Assembly: GCA_947259375.1 (NCBI GenBank)
Contig: CAMYLZ010000032.1
Coordinates: 7,501 to 71,500, forward strand
Length of the DNA stretch: 64,000 nt
Source: an uncultured Parvularculaceae bacterium
GTDB lineage: Bacteria; Pseudomonadota; Alphaproteobacteria; Caulobacterales; Parvularculaceae
Direction: 5' to 3'
The notes below the pieces were generated by a model. It was not told the DNA's origin and made no database searches. It saw only the letters and a program-made list of their open reading frames with translations. Within the stretch, counting starts at the first letter, position 1; each line of letters opens with the position of its first letter. Position numbers and translations under genes: made by a program. Of this stretch, positions 26,627-35,333 are shown piece after piece.

Positions 26627-27157
26627 TCAATTAGCGTCGATGAGAACCGCGACCAGCAGCGCCGTTTCCGCACCGCGATTGCGCCAGGCGTGACTGGTTG
26701 CGCGCTGAATGACGACATCGCCGGGTTTCAGCGCCGCCTCCCCGTCATCGAGCAACAATTCAACCGCACCTTTGACCAGAATGATGACATCGAGCGACGC
26801 CGTCTTGTGCATCATGGGATGGCGGGCCGTATCCGCCCGGCAATGGCTCGCCCCCACGGCGCCGAAAGCAAACGCCGCCGCCGCATCGAGCTCTTCGGGC
26901 GATTTCGACGCATCTTCCGGCGCGATCGTGAACCAGCGCACTTTCACCGATCGCGGATCGGGTTCCAGCGTCAAATCCCGGTCCGCGAGCGCATCCGTCG
27001 CATCCAGCAAGCGCCCTTCATCGAGCGCGGCCGACCAAATCTCCGCCAGGCCGGCTTCCTCGACCGCGATCAGCTTCGCCGCTTCGCCATCGATGAGGAT
27101 GCGCGAGCGCCCGCCTTTATTGTCGGTGACAATGCGGCGGAGAGACCGCCAGTCCAT
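26627..27157 (-). CDS. Cupin-domain protein
   Basis: 176 residues with a C-terminal cupin barrel (about residues 105-172: VELLLDDGEAALKPGDVVIQR, then HAWRN). The N-terminal half is not recognised. The first cupin motif is weak. The conserved histidine of motif 2 is present (SHAWRN), so metal binding is possible but uncertain. The ATG overlaps the TAA of the upstream lipoprotein by one base (TAATG on its own strand). Confidence 0.75.
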   Translation of the reverse strand: MDWRSLRRIVTDNKGGRSRILIDGEAAKLIAVEEAGLAEIWSAALDEGRLLDATDALADRDLTLEPDPRSVKVRWFTIAPEDASKSPEELDAAAAFAFGAVGASHCRADTARHPMMHKTASLDVIILVKGAVELLLDDGEAALKPGDVVIQRATSHAWRNRGAETALLVAVLIDAN

Positions 27158-27660
27158 TAGCGCGCGACCCGCGCGCCGATCTCATCGGCGATCTCGCGGG
27201 CATCGAAATAAGCGCCGGCATTTTCGCTCTCCGCCGGCGGCGCGCCCTCGCCGAGCAGCACGTCAAGCCGCACGGTGAAATATTGGCGCCCGCCAATCGT
27301 GCCGAGATCGCCGCCAACCCCGACGCCGACGCTGCTGCGCCGCCCATAGGTTCCTGTGCCGAACCCGGCGCCGACGCCGACGCCGCCGCGCTCTTCGCCG
27401 GCGACATCGCGGCCGACGACGCGAAACCAGTCATAACCGTTCGCCAGCGTCAGCTCCGCCGCGCGCAGCAGCGCATAATCCTCAACCTCCTCGGGCGACA
27501 TGCCGCCGGAGCCGCGATAAAGAACCCGGTAACGATCCGATTCGACTTTGGTCTCTTCATAACCAAAGCCTTTGGAATCGACGGGCCCATAGGCGGCCGG
27601 ACCGACCGCCGCGCAGGCGGCGAGCGTCGACAAGGCGCAAAGCGCGAGCAGCTTTTTCAT
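27157..27660 (-). CDS. CC0125/CC1285-like lipoprotein
   Basis: Probable outer-membrane or periplasmic lipoprotein of 167 residues. The signal peptide ends in the lipobox LAAC (Cys at about 15). The mature part has GFGYEETKVESDRYRVLYRG and YALLRAAELTLANGYDWF, typical of the CC0125/CC1285 lipoprotein family of alphaproteobacteria, with unknown role. A glycine-rich central stretch (GVGVGAGFGTG) follows. The ATG at 27660 gives the proper signal peptide; upstream in-frame starts do not. Confidence 0.82.
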   Translation of the reverse strand: MKKLLALCALSTLAACAAVGPAAYGPVDSKGFGYEETKVESDRYRVLYRGSGGMSPEEVEDYALLRAAELTLANGYDWFRVVGRDVAGEERGGVGVGAGFGTGTYGRRSSVGVGVGGDLGTIGGRQYFTVRLDVLLGEGAPPAESENAGAYFDAREIADEIGARVAR

Positions 27661-27817
27661 GAAACGCATCTCCCAAACGATAGAGGGCCAAACTAACACT
27701 GGTGCCGCGCGGGCGCAAAATCTCCTGAAAATTTCCCAATCTCGCCCGCCGGAAGCCGCATTTACGCGTCAAATCCGGCCATGCATTCGCCAACGCGTTT
27801 CGGAGCGCATTCAACAG

Positions 27818-28948
27818 ATGACGCATGTTTGTTCAAAACCTGATTTTGACCTCGCTATCATCGGGGCCAGTTTCGCGGGTCTCGTCGCCGCGCGCAGCGC
27901 CGCCCATCGCGGCCTTAAAGTCGCGGTCATCGACGCCAAGACCGAGCCCGGCGCGCGGGTGCGCACCACCGGCATTCTCGTCAAGGAAGCGATAGACGAA
28001 TGCGACGTGCCCGCCGCCCTGACGCGCAAAATCCCCGGCGTGCGGCTTTATGCGCCGAATGGGAAGCATACGGATCTTACCGCGCGCGGCTATTACTTCC
28101 TCGCGACCGACACGCCGGCGATTATGCGCTGGCTCGCTGGCGAGGCCGCCCGCGCCGGCGCGCAGCTCTGGTTCGGCGCGCGCTTTACCGGCGCCAGCAT
28201 GGAAGAGACTTGCGTCCGCCTGCACGGACTTGATGTTTCCGCGCGCTATGTGCTCGGCGCGGACGGCGCCAAATCAAGCGTTGCCAAAACCTTCGGCCTC
28301 GGACGAAACACCGAATTCCTGATCGGCATGGAAACCGAATATGAACAAACGCCGACCGTCGATCCGGATTTCCTGCATTGCTTTATCGATACGCGCCTCG
28401 CGCCCGGCTATCTCGGCTGGGTCGTCCCCGGCGCCGGGATGACCCAAGTCGGCCTCGCGGTTTCGGACGGGCCTTTCGGCGCGCGCCGCAAGCCGGATAT
28501 GGACGCTTTCCTGCGGCAAATCGATTCGCGCTTTGCCTTATGGAACTGCGCGGTATTGCGAAAGCGCTCCGGCCCGATCCCGTGCGGCGGGCTCGTCTCG
28601 CCATTGTCGACCCACCGCGTCCTGTTGACCGGCGATGCGGCGGGGCTGGTCTCGCCGCTCACCGCCGGCGGCATCCGGCTGGCGTTTCAATATGGACGGC
28701 GCTGCGGCGGCGCCATCGCCAATTATTTGCTCGATGACGGCCCTGATCCCGGCGCGGTGATGGCGCGCGAATATCCGCGCTTCGGCCTCAAGACCTGGCT
28801 GCGGCGGCTCTGGTCGGCGGCGCCGGCCAATGCGGTTTTGAACACGACCCTGTTCACGCCGCCAATGCGCGCCCTGGCCCGGCGGATCTATTTCGAAAGC
28901 CGCCGGACCGATCGATTTGCGCCGGTTCCCGCTCCGGCGGCGCTCTAG
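27818..28948 (+). CDS. Geranylgeranyl-reductase-like FAD-dependent oxidoreductase
   Basis: 376-residue flavoprotein. The N-terminal Rossmann motif reads LAIIGASFAGL, with Ser in place of the second Gly of GxGxxG. VLGADGAKS and LLTGDAAGLVSPLTAGGI are the second and third FAD-binding regions seen in geranylgeranyl reductase and related monooxygenase-like enzymes. It could reduce isoprenoid chains of lipids or quinones, but other substrates are equally possible. The ATG at 27818 is chosen because FAD-motif spacing from the N-terminus is normal there. Its 5' region is divergent from the lipoprotein gene. Confidence 0.8.
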   Translation: MTHVCSKPDFDLAIIGASFAGLVAARSAAHRGLKVAVIDAKTEPGARVRTTGILVKEAIDECDVPAALTRKIPGVRLYAPNGKHTDLTARGYYFLATDTPAIMRWLAGEAARAGAQLWFGARFTGASMEETCVRLHGLDVSARYVLGADGAKSSVAKTFGLGRNTEFLIGMETEYEQTPTVDPDFLHCFIDTRLAPGYLGWVVPGAGMTQVGLAVSDGPFGARRKPDMDAFLRQIDSRFALWNCAVLRKRSGPIPCGGLVSPLSTHRVLLTGDAAGLVSPLTAGGIRLAFQYGRRCGGAIANYLLDDGPDPGAVMAREYPRFGLKTWLRRLWSAAPANAVLNTTLFTPPMRALARRIYFESRRTDRFAPVPAPAAL

Positions 28949-28961
28949 GCGTCATAGATAA

Positions 28962-30002
28962 CTAAGACAGCCGGTCCGGGCCGACGCGGATCACCGCCTT
29001 GCCCATATTCTCGCCCTTGAACAGGCCGATAAAGGCATCGGGCGCCTTGTCCAATCCGTCGTATACGGATTCCTGGAACTTGATCTTGCCTTGCGCGAGA
29101 AGCGGCGCGACTTCGGCCGCAAATTCCATGGCCTTGTCCATGAATTCCGAAACAATGAAACCGCGCGCCATCACGCCCCGGCCGATCAGATTGACGAGGT
29201 TCGGCGGCCCCGGCACAGGTTCTTGTTCATTATAAACCGCGATCATGCCACACAGCGCGATGCGCCCGCCAAAGCCGATGCAATTGAGCGCGGCTTCGAG
29301 ATGCATGCCGCCGACATTTTCAAAATAGCAATCGACGCCTTTCGGCGCGGCGGCGGCGAGCGCCTTCGTCAACTCGCGCGCATCCTTGTAGTCCTTATAG
29401 TTGAGCGCCACATCGACGCCCGCTTCCTTTTCAAGCCAGTCGCATTTGGCTTTCGATCCCGCGGACGCGATCACCCGGCAGCCCTTGGCCTTGCCAAGCT
29501 GGCAGACAACAGACCCAACCGCCCCGGCGGCGCCGGAAACAAACATCGTCTCGCCCTCTTTCGGCTTGAGGATTTGCGTCACCCCCGCCCAAGCGGTCAT
29601 GCCCGGCATGCCGAGCACGCCGAGATAGGCCGAAAGCGGCGCGAGATTCGGATCGACTTTCTGGGTGCGCTCGCCCTTGGAGAGATAATATTCTTTCCAA
29701 CCGCCGGAAAAATCGACCACATAATCGCCCGGTGCAAAGCCCGCGACGTTCGATTCCACAACTTCGGAAACCGCCCCGCCTTCAAGCGGCGCATCGAGCG
29801 AGAAAGGCGGAATGTAGCTTTTCACCTCCGGCCGCATGCGCCCGCGCATATAAGGATCGACCGACATCCAGACCGTGCGCAAGAGCATCTCGCCCTCGCC
29901 GGGCGCCGCCAGTTCGATCTCGCGCGTGTCGAAGTCGCCGGCCTCCGGCATGCCTTTTGGATAATTCTTCAGGAAAACGGCTTTTGATTTTTGCGCGCTC
30001 AT
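28962..30002 (-). CDS. NADP-dependent MDR oxidoreductase (CurA/PTGR-like)
   Basis: Zinc-independent medium-chain reductase of 346 residues, of the group that reduces alpha,beta-unsaturated ketones or aldehydes. It contains VWMSVDPYMRGRM (about residues 47-59), the NADP-binding VSGAAGAVGSVVCQLGKAKG, and a C-terminal GENMGKAVIRV segment. GGAGGAG before the ATG at 30002 fixes the start. It converges with the flavoprotein gene, with 13 bases between stops. Actual substrate unknown. Confidence 0.9.
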   Translation of the reverse strand: MSAQKSKAVFLKNYPKGMPEAGDFDTREIELAAPGEGEMLLRTVWMSVDPYMRGRMRPEVKSYIPPFSLDAPLEGGAVSEVVESNVAGFAPGDYVVDFSGGWKEYYLSKGERTQKVDPNLAPLSAYLGVLGMPGMTAWAGVTQILKPKEGETMFVSGAAGAVGSVVCQLGKAKGCRVIASAGSKAKCDWLEKEAGVDVALNYKDYKDARELTKALAAAAPKGVDCYFENVGGMHLEAALNCIGFGGRIALCGMIAVYNEQEPVPGPPNLVNLIGRGVMARGFIVSEFMDKAMEFAAEVAPLLAQGKIKFQESVYDGLDKAPDAFIGLFKGENMGKAVIRVGPDRLS

Positions 30003-30253
30003 CGCTCCTCCTTGCCGGCGGCGGATTTTTTCATTGCGGTCCGCCCGCATGCCTCCGGCTTCATCATTCGCCCCAACCTATGACATTGCGCCGGCCTCGC
30101 AAGAGCGTGATGCAGCCGGCCCAATTCGGCCCATTCCTCGCCTCATTCTCGCCTTGGGACACGCCCAAATTGATCACATCAAGGCGGCAGGGGCCGCATG
30201 CGGTAAAGCTCAAGCGAATAAATTTCGCATTCACCCATGCGAAGGAGAACAAA

Positions 30254-30625
30254 ATGAAAAGCATGATTTTGGCCGGCGGCGCGATGATGTTCGCCCTGAC
30301 GGCGTGTCAATCAACCGGCGAAGGCGCACTGACCGGCGCAGCGTTGGGCGCGGCCGGCGGCGCGATCGCTGGCGAGATTTTCGCCGGCAGTCCCGGCAAG
30401 GGCGCGGCCTATGGCGCGCTCATAGGCGCCGCGCTCGGCGCTTATGAGGGCTGCTCGCGCGCCGGCACTTGCTGGGGCCGGGCCCGCGACCATGGCCGGC
30501 GTCATTATGACCGCTATTCCGGCCGCTATTATTATGTCGATCCGGAATATGGCGACACTTATTGGGAAGACGGATCGTTCCGCGAATATGGCGGGCGCCC
30601 GCCGCGCGGCCGCTATCGCTACTAG
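30254..30625 (+). CDS. Glycine-zipper lipoprotein
   Basis: 123-residue small lipoprotein. The signal peptide ends in the lipobox LTAC (Cys18). A glycine-zipper repeat follows (GAALGAAGGAIAGEIFAG, then GAALGAYEG, about residues 28-65). The C-terminus is tyrosine- and arginine-rich (GRYYYVDPEYG). Proteins like this associate with the outer membrane. AAGGAG lies seven bases before the ATG. It is preceded by a 250-base gap that is divergent from the MDR gene. Confidence 0.85.
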   Translation: MKSMILAGGAMMFALTACQSTGEGALTGAALGAAGGAIAGEIFAGSPGKGAAYGALIGAALGAYEGCSRAGTCWGRARDHGRRHYDRYSGRYYYVDPEYGDTYWEDGSFREYGGRPPRGRYRY

Positions 30626-30671
30626 GCGCCGCCCTCGAATTTTTTGTTGCGTAACGACCAGCCTCGCCGGG

Positions 30672-30938
30672 TTATTCCTCCGGCGGGGCTAATCGCTTTT
30701 TACCCCGCCCCATCTGGCTGAGCGCGATCAGCGTCAGGGTCGGCACGAAACCGTCAATCTGGCCGGTCGGGTCGCCGATTTCCCAGAACGCCAACAGTCC
30801 GGGCCAGCCCCACAGCAAGACGGCGGCGATCCCCATCGCGCCATCGACTATCACTTCAAAGCCGGGAATGCGCCCTGCGGTGAAGTCGAGCAGGTCAAGC
30901 ATTATGGCGATGACAAGCTTTGCCCGATCGGCGCGCAT
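30672..30938 (-). CDS. Small membrane protein of unknown function
   Basis: 88 residues with two hydrophobic segments (about 8-20 and 32-52) and a basic C-terminal tail. No family recognised. AAGGGGAG before the ATG is a good ribosome site. It starts 15 bases after the stop of the alpha/beta hydrolase and is probably cotranscribed with it. Confidence 0.7.
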   Translation of the reverse strand: MRADRAKLVIAIMLDLLDFTAGRIPGFEVIVDGAMGIAAVLLWGWPGLLAFWEIGDPTGQIDGFVPTLTLIALSQMGRGKKRLAPPEE

Positions 30939-30953
30939 GAATCTTTCTCCCCT

Positions 30954-31844
30954 TCAGGTCCGCTCCCGGATAAATTGCGCGGTGCGCCGCACATCGTCCA
31001 TCGCCTCGGGAAAACGCCCGGCGAAAATCGGCCAGACATGGATGAGGCCGTCTTTCAAAATCAGCTCCGCTTCCACGCCTGCGTCTTTGAGCTTTTCGTG
31101 CAAGCGCACGGAATCATCAAGCAACACTTCGCTGGTGCTGGCGAAGATCAGCGTCGGCGGCAATTCCGCATGATTGGCGAATAAGGGCGAGACCAACGGG
31201 CTTTTGAGATCGCCCTGCGGCACATATCGCCTGACCCCGCCGCTGATATATTCCGCCTTGAACATGGCGTCGGATTTTTCATTCGCTAACACCGACGCGC
31301 CCGACACGGTTAAATCCGTCCACGGAGAGTATAAAAACACCCCCTTCGGCATAGGCAGGCCTTTTTCTCGGATCGACAGCAACAGCGCGAGCGCAAGCCC
31401 GCCGCCAGCCGAATCTCCGCCAATGACCAGTCCTTTCGTATTGCGCCCCGAATCCAGGAGCCAGCGATAAGCGGCGAGCGCATCATCGACCGCCGCCGGA
31501 AAGGGATGCTCTGGCGCGAGGCGATAATCGAGCGAAAACACCTCCGCCTGCGCCTCGCGCGCTAATGAAAAGGTCGCCGCTCGGTGCGAGATCGCCGAAC
31601 CGAACACATAGCCGCCGCCATGCAGATAGAGCACTGTCCGCCCCGGCGCGGCCTCAACTGCGCGGTGCCATTCGCCTTTCACCACGCCATCGACCGCTTC
31701 GAGCGTGACGCCCCGCGGCGGCTTTTTCGGCGCCATTTCGTCTGCGCCCTCGCGCAAGACCTCCGGCGGCAATAGATGGATCGGTTCCGATTTAACCTTC
31801 GCAACCATGTACCAGTTGAACAATTGCGCGCGCAGGCTCGGCAT
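30954..31844 (-). CDS. Alpha/beta hydrolase, hormone-sensitive-lipase family
   Basis: 296-residue carboxylesterase. The oxyanion motif HGGGYVFG and nucleophile elbow GDSAGGG are those of the HSL (family IV) esterases, with Asp and His expected near SEVLLDD and HVWP. There is no signal peptide, so it is probably cytosolic. Short-chain acyl ester hydrolysis is the usual activity; the substrate here is unknown. It lies downstream of the TonB-dependent receptor, with a 69-base gap. Confidence 0.9.
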   Translation of the reverse strand: MPSLRAQLFNWYMVAKVKSEPIHLLPPEVLREGADEMAPKKPPRGVTLEAVDGVVKGEWHRAVEAAPGRTVLYLHGGGYVFGSAISHRAATFSLAREAQAEVFSLDYRLAPEHPFPAAVDDALAAYRWLLDSGRNTKGLVIGGDSAGGGLALALLLSIREKGLPMPKGVFLYSPWTDLTVSGASVLANEKSDAMFKAEYISGGVRRYVPQGDLKSPLVSPLFANHAELPPTLIFASTSEVLLDDSVRLHEKLKDAGVEAELILKDGLIHVWPIFAGRFPEAMDDVRRTAQFIRERT

Positions 31845-31913
31845 GAAACATCGTCTCCTTCAAATCAAGGTACGCTAAGCGGTTCTGGTCGGCTGGCAAA
31901 GGATCAATGGCGC

Positions 31914-33926
31914 CTAGCGCCGATAACGCAGACCGAAGCCGAGCGTGCGCTCCTCGCCCGGAAAAAACCGCTCATTGCCGAAAGCGAAATCAGCGCGCTC
32001 GGCGTAAAGTTCATCCGTGACGTTGCGCAGGGTCAGGAACGCCGCGAGCCGATCACTGACCAGCACCTCGGCCCGCAAATGCAACAGATTATGCCCGTCA
32101 TAAGCATGGTCGTTCGCCGCGTCGGTGAAATAAGAGCCGAGCGAGACCCATTCCGCTTCGGCGGTGAAGCGTTCCAGCGGGCGCCAGCCAAGGCGCGTAT
32201 TGGCGATGACGCGCGGCGCGGTGTCCACATCATCGCCGAACGAAATCGATTCGGCCGCATTGCCGGTCAGCCGGTTAAAACGATAGCTGTGCCGCGCATA
32301 GGTGATCGCGCTTTGCAGGCTCAGCGTTTCGTGCAGCGCAATGCGGATATCCGCCTCAACGCCGAGATGGCGCGTCTTGCCGTCCGGCACATTGAACCCG
32401 TCCGCGTCGCGAAAAAAGAAATTGCGTTTTTGCATAAAGAACCCGGCGAGATCGAATTGAACCCGCTCGCCGAGCGCGCCGCGATAACCCAGCTCCACCG
32501 CGTCGATCTTTTCAGGCCGCGCCGGGTTGTCGCCCTGATTGCGTTGCAGGCGGTAAAGGTCGGTTGTTTGCGGCGGGCGGGCGCCCCGCGCATAGCTCGC
32601 ATAAAGGCTCGCTGCATCGCCAAGCTCATGACGCAAGGTAAATTTCGGGCTCGCGGTGGCGAAGCGGTTGGTCTGGTCCTTCGGGCGCAGAAAACGGCCA
32701 TCGGCGCCGCTGCTTACTCGATTGTCATAGTCGTAGATCGTCCCATCGAGGCGCACCGCCGCCGTCGCGGTCAGGCGCGGCGTCAGGGCATATTCGCCCT
32801 GGACAAAGCCCGATGCGTTCACCGCCTTGACGTCATAATCGTAATGCAGCCCCTGGGTGAAGGAGAAGACCGTCGGTTCCGCCTGGAATTCGGTAAGCGA
32901 TCCTTCCGTATACTCCGCATCGACGCCGGCGATAAGCGATAACCGGCCGGCGTCGCGATAATAGGCGCTTTGCACCCCGACGCTCCAATGGCCGTTTTCT
33001 TCAAGCGCGTTACCTGGAAGGAAATGCTGAACGAACGCCATCTCGTTCCAGCGCCCGTAAGGCGTCACCAACACGGATGCGCCCTCGCCTGCATCAATGG
33101 TGATGGTCGATTGTAATCGCGCGGATTTGGCATCGCGCCGCGCTTGCGGGAAGTCATTGGTCCGGCGCTGGCGCCGATTCCGCAACGCCGATTCTCCGAA
33201 GATGAAGCCGGCAGTTTCCTGCTCGAGATTGTCAAAGGAAAAGATCGTGTCGACGTCAACGTCCTCGCCGTCGAACACATGGCGCAAGGTCAGTTTTTGC
33301 TGATCGAGCCCGGCATCGTCGCGATAACCGGATTCCGTTATTGCGGAAGCGCCGACAGCGACCCCATGCGCGCCGCGCGTCCCGGCAGCGGCGCCTTTCC
33401 ATTTATACCGGTCTTGCGTATCGCCGAAAATTTCACCGGACACAGACAATTCTTCGGTCGACGCCGGGCTGATGACATTGATCACGCCGTGAATGGCGTT
33501 GGCGCCGTAAAGCGCGCCGGACGGCCCGCGCACGATTTCGATGCGGTCGGCGATTTCAAAATGCGCGTCGAACAGCCCGTTAATATTGGCGAAACCGGCC
33601 GAGCGTAACGGAACGCCGTTTTCCAAAAACAGGAATGAGCCCGCCCCGGCCCCGCCGGTCAGCACCGGCGAGCGGATGGCGGTCAGGTGCTCCGCGCCCG
33701 ACCCGCGATGCAGCGCGACGCCCGGCGCGCGCCCTAGGGCTTCGGATATATGATCCGCATCGATCAGCGTCAGCGCATCGCGGTCCAAGGCGGTGATGCT
33801 CGCCGGTGCGTCTTGCAGCGACTGTGCGCGCCGCTCCGCCGTGACGATGATTGCGTCCTGCCCCCAAGCCGGCGCCGCCGACATGAGGGCAAGCACGAGA
33901 ATACTTTTCGAAAGATGAGAATCCAC
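31914..33926 (-). CDS. TonB-dependent outer-membrane receptor
   Basis: Energised outer-membrane importer of 670 residues. It has a signal peptide (cut near AWG-QD), a TonB-box-like DAIIVTAERR just after it, a plug domain (about residues 35-155, with IEIVRGPSGALYGANAIHGVINVIS), and a large beta barrel. The last residues are GLRYRR: the usual terminal Phe/Trp of the beta signal is followed by extra basic residues or replaced. The start appears to be GTG with no clear ribosome site. The ligand cannot be inferred, and no siderophore genes or Fur box are apparent nearby. Confidence 0.9.
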   Translation of the reverse strand: MDSHLSKSILVLALMSAAPAWGQDAIIVTAERRAQSLQDAPASITALDRDALTLIDADHISEALGRAPGVALHRGSGAEHLTAIRSPVLTGGAGAGSFLFLENGVPLRSAGFANINGLFDAHFEIADRIEIVRGPSGALYGANAIHGVINVISPASTEELSVSGEIFGDTQDRYKWKGAAAGTRGAHGVAVGASAITESGYRDDAGLDQQKLTLRHVFDGEDVDVDTIFSFDNLEQETAGFIFGESALRNRRQRRTNDFPQARRDAKSARLQSTITIDAGEGASVLVTPYGRWNEMAFVQHFLPGNALEENGHWSVGVQSAYYRDAGRLSLIAGVDAEYTEGSLTEFQAEPTVFSFTQGLHYDYDVKAVNASGFVQGEYALTPRLTATAAVRLDGTIYDYDNRVSSGADGRFLRPKDQTNRFATASPKFTLRHELGDAASLYASYARGARPPQTTDLYRLQRNQGDNPARPEKIDAVELGYRGALGERVQFDLAGFFMQKRNFFFRDADGFNVPDGKTRHLGVEADIRIALHETLSLQSAITYARHSYRFNRLTGNAAESISFGDDVDTAPRVIANTRLGWRPLERFTAEAEWVSLGSYFTDAANDHAYDGHNLLHLRAEVLVSDRLAAFLTLRNVTDELYAERADFAFGNERFFPGEERTLGFGLRYRR

Positions 33927-34022
33927 GATGCAAGCGCCAAATCAAACAAACTACGCCCGCAACCTACTGCATTCGCGCAATCGCGAAAATGACCCAAACG
34001 CCGTAATCCTTAACGTCGCGTC

Positions 34023-35039
34023 CTATCTTCGCGCATATTTGACGACCTGTTGCTCGATGGAACCAAAGATCGATTTGCCATCCCTGTCTTTCATCTTGAT
34101 CTCGACCTTGTCGCCGAATTTCATGAAAGGCGTTGTCGGCGCGCCATCATGAATGGTCTCGATCATGCGAATTTCGGCGATGCAGGAATAGCCGTCGCCG
34201 CCATCGGCGATCGCCTTGCCCGGCCCGCCATCAAGCTTGTTGGAGACCGTGCCCGAGCCGATGATGGTTCCTGCGCAAAGAGGCCGTGTTTTCGCCGCGT
34301 GAGCGATCAATTGCGGGAAGTTAAAGGTCAGGTCGACGCCTGCATTCGCCTGACCGAATGGCTCGCCATTATAACGCACCAGCAGCGGCAGATGGATCGC
34401 CCCGCCATCCCACGCTTCGCCGAGCGCATCCGGCGTCACCGCGACAGGGCTGAACGCCGAAGACGGCTTCGACTGGAAAAAGCCAAATCCCTTGGCGAGT
34501 TCCGCCGGAATGAGCCCGCGCAAGGATACATCATTCACCAGCAGGACGAGACGAATATAATCGCCCGCTTCCTCCGCGCTCACCCCCATGGGTACGTCAT
34601 CGGTGATCACCGCGATCTCGCCTTCCATGTCGATGCCCCAGCTGTCATCTTGCGCCATGGCGATGTCGTCGCGCGGGCCCAGAAAGGAATCCGAGCCGCC
34701 CTGATACATCAGCGGGTCTTCATAAAAACTCGCCGGCACTTCCGCGCCGCGCGCTTTCCTGACCAGCTCCACATGGTTGATATAAGCCGATCCGTCCGCC
34801 CACTGATAAGCCCTTGGCAGGGGCGAGGCGCATTCGCGCTCGTGAAATCGTTCAGCGGGCACCGACCCGGTCTCAAGCCCTTGCGCCAATTCGCGCAAGC
34901 CCGGCTCAACCGTTGCCCAGTCATCAAGCGCCGCCTGCATGGTCGGCGCGACGCGCCCCGCATCGGTATAGCGCGTCAGATCGCTTGAGACGACGACCAG
35001 TTTGCCGTCACGGCCGGCTTTTAAGGATGCGAGTTTCAT
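34023..35039 (-). CDS. Fumarylacetoacetate hydrolase family protein (probable fumarylacetoacetase)
   Basis: Last step of tyrosine/homogentisate breakdown: fumarylacetoacetate to fumarate and acetoacetate. 338 residues of the short bacterial type. The metal-binding acidic segment DMEGEIAVI lies in the middle. CAGTIIGSGTVSN and FMKFGDKVEIKM near the C-terminus are family hallmarks. It is downstream of hmgA and a small DUF6980 gene on the same strand. That context, rather than sequence alone, points to fumarylacetoacetase over other FAH-family activities. No maleylacetoacetate isomerase is present. Confidence 0.85.
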   Translation of the reverse strand: MKLASLKAGRDGKLVVVSSDLTRYTDAGRVAPTMQAALDDWATVEPGLRELAQGLETGSVPAERFHERECASPLPRAYQWADGSAYINHVELVRKARGAEVPASFYEDPLMYQGGSDSFLGPRDDIAMAQDDSWGIDMEGEIAVITDDVPMGVSAEEAGDYIRLVLLVNDVSLRGLIPAELAKGFGFFQSKPSSAFSPVAVTPDALGEAWDGGAIHLPLLVRYNGEPFGQANAGVDLTFNFPQLIAHAAKTRPLCAGTIIGSGTVSNKLDGGPGKAIADGGDGYSCIAEIRMIETIHDGAPTTPFMKFGDKVEIKMKDRDGKSIFGSIEQQVVKYARR

Positions 35040-35090
35040 TCAGAAATCCTTGTTTGGGTTGCTACGGACGACAATCTCTAAAACCGCTCA

Positions 35091-35315
35091 TCAGCCATTC
35101 AACGCCGACCCGCACCATGGGCAATGACGGATGAGGACGACGCTTCGTCCGCCATCATGGACGATCAGGCCGAATTGGTTGAGCCCTTCATTATAGGCGA
35201 TGAGGCTGTCCGGGCACTCGAACGGGTCATCATGGGTGTCACAATTCATTTCGAGCGCAGCCTGCATGGACTCGCAGCACAGCGTTTCGGGGTTCGGGTG
35301 TTGGGTGCGCGACAT
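35091..35315 (-). CDS. DUF6980-like small cysteine-rich protein
   Basis: 74-residue protein with CC near residues 13-14, then C-x-T-H, CPDSLIAY, a GLIVHDGGRSVVLI strand and a terminal CPWCG. The cysteine pairs and CPWCG suggest a small zinc-binding fold. The pattern matches DUF6980 as I remember it; function unknown. It sits 18 bases after hmgA and 51 bases before fah, which argues for expression with homogentisate degradation. Confidence 0.72.
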   Translation of the reverse strand: MSRTQHPNPETLCCESMQAALEMNCDTHDDPFECPDSLIAYNEGLNQFGLIVHDGGRSVVLIRHCPWCGSALNG

Positions 35316-35333
35316 GGCTTACTCTGTTCTCAT

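Noticed and set aside
31776-32942. 388-codon open frame on the plus strand
   Set aside because: It is antisense to the TonB-dependent receptor and rich in Arg/Ala/His as expected for a GC-rich shadow frame.
33972-33987. TTCGCG-CAAT-CGCGAA palindrome upstream of the TonB-dependent receptor
   Set aside because: Such GC-rich near-palindromes are expected often at this composition, and it does not match a Fur or Irr box.
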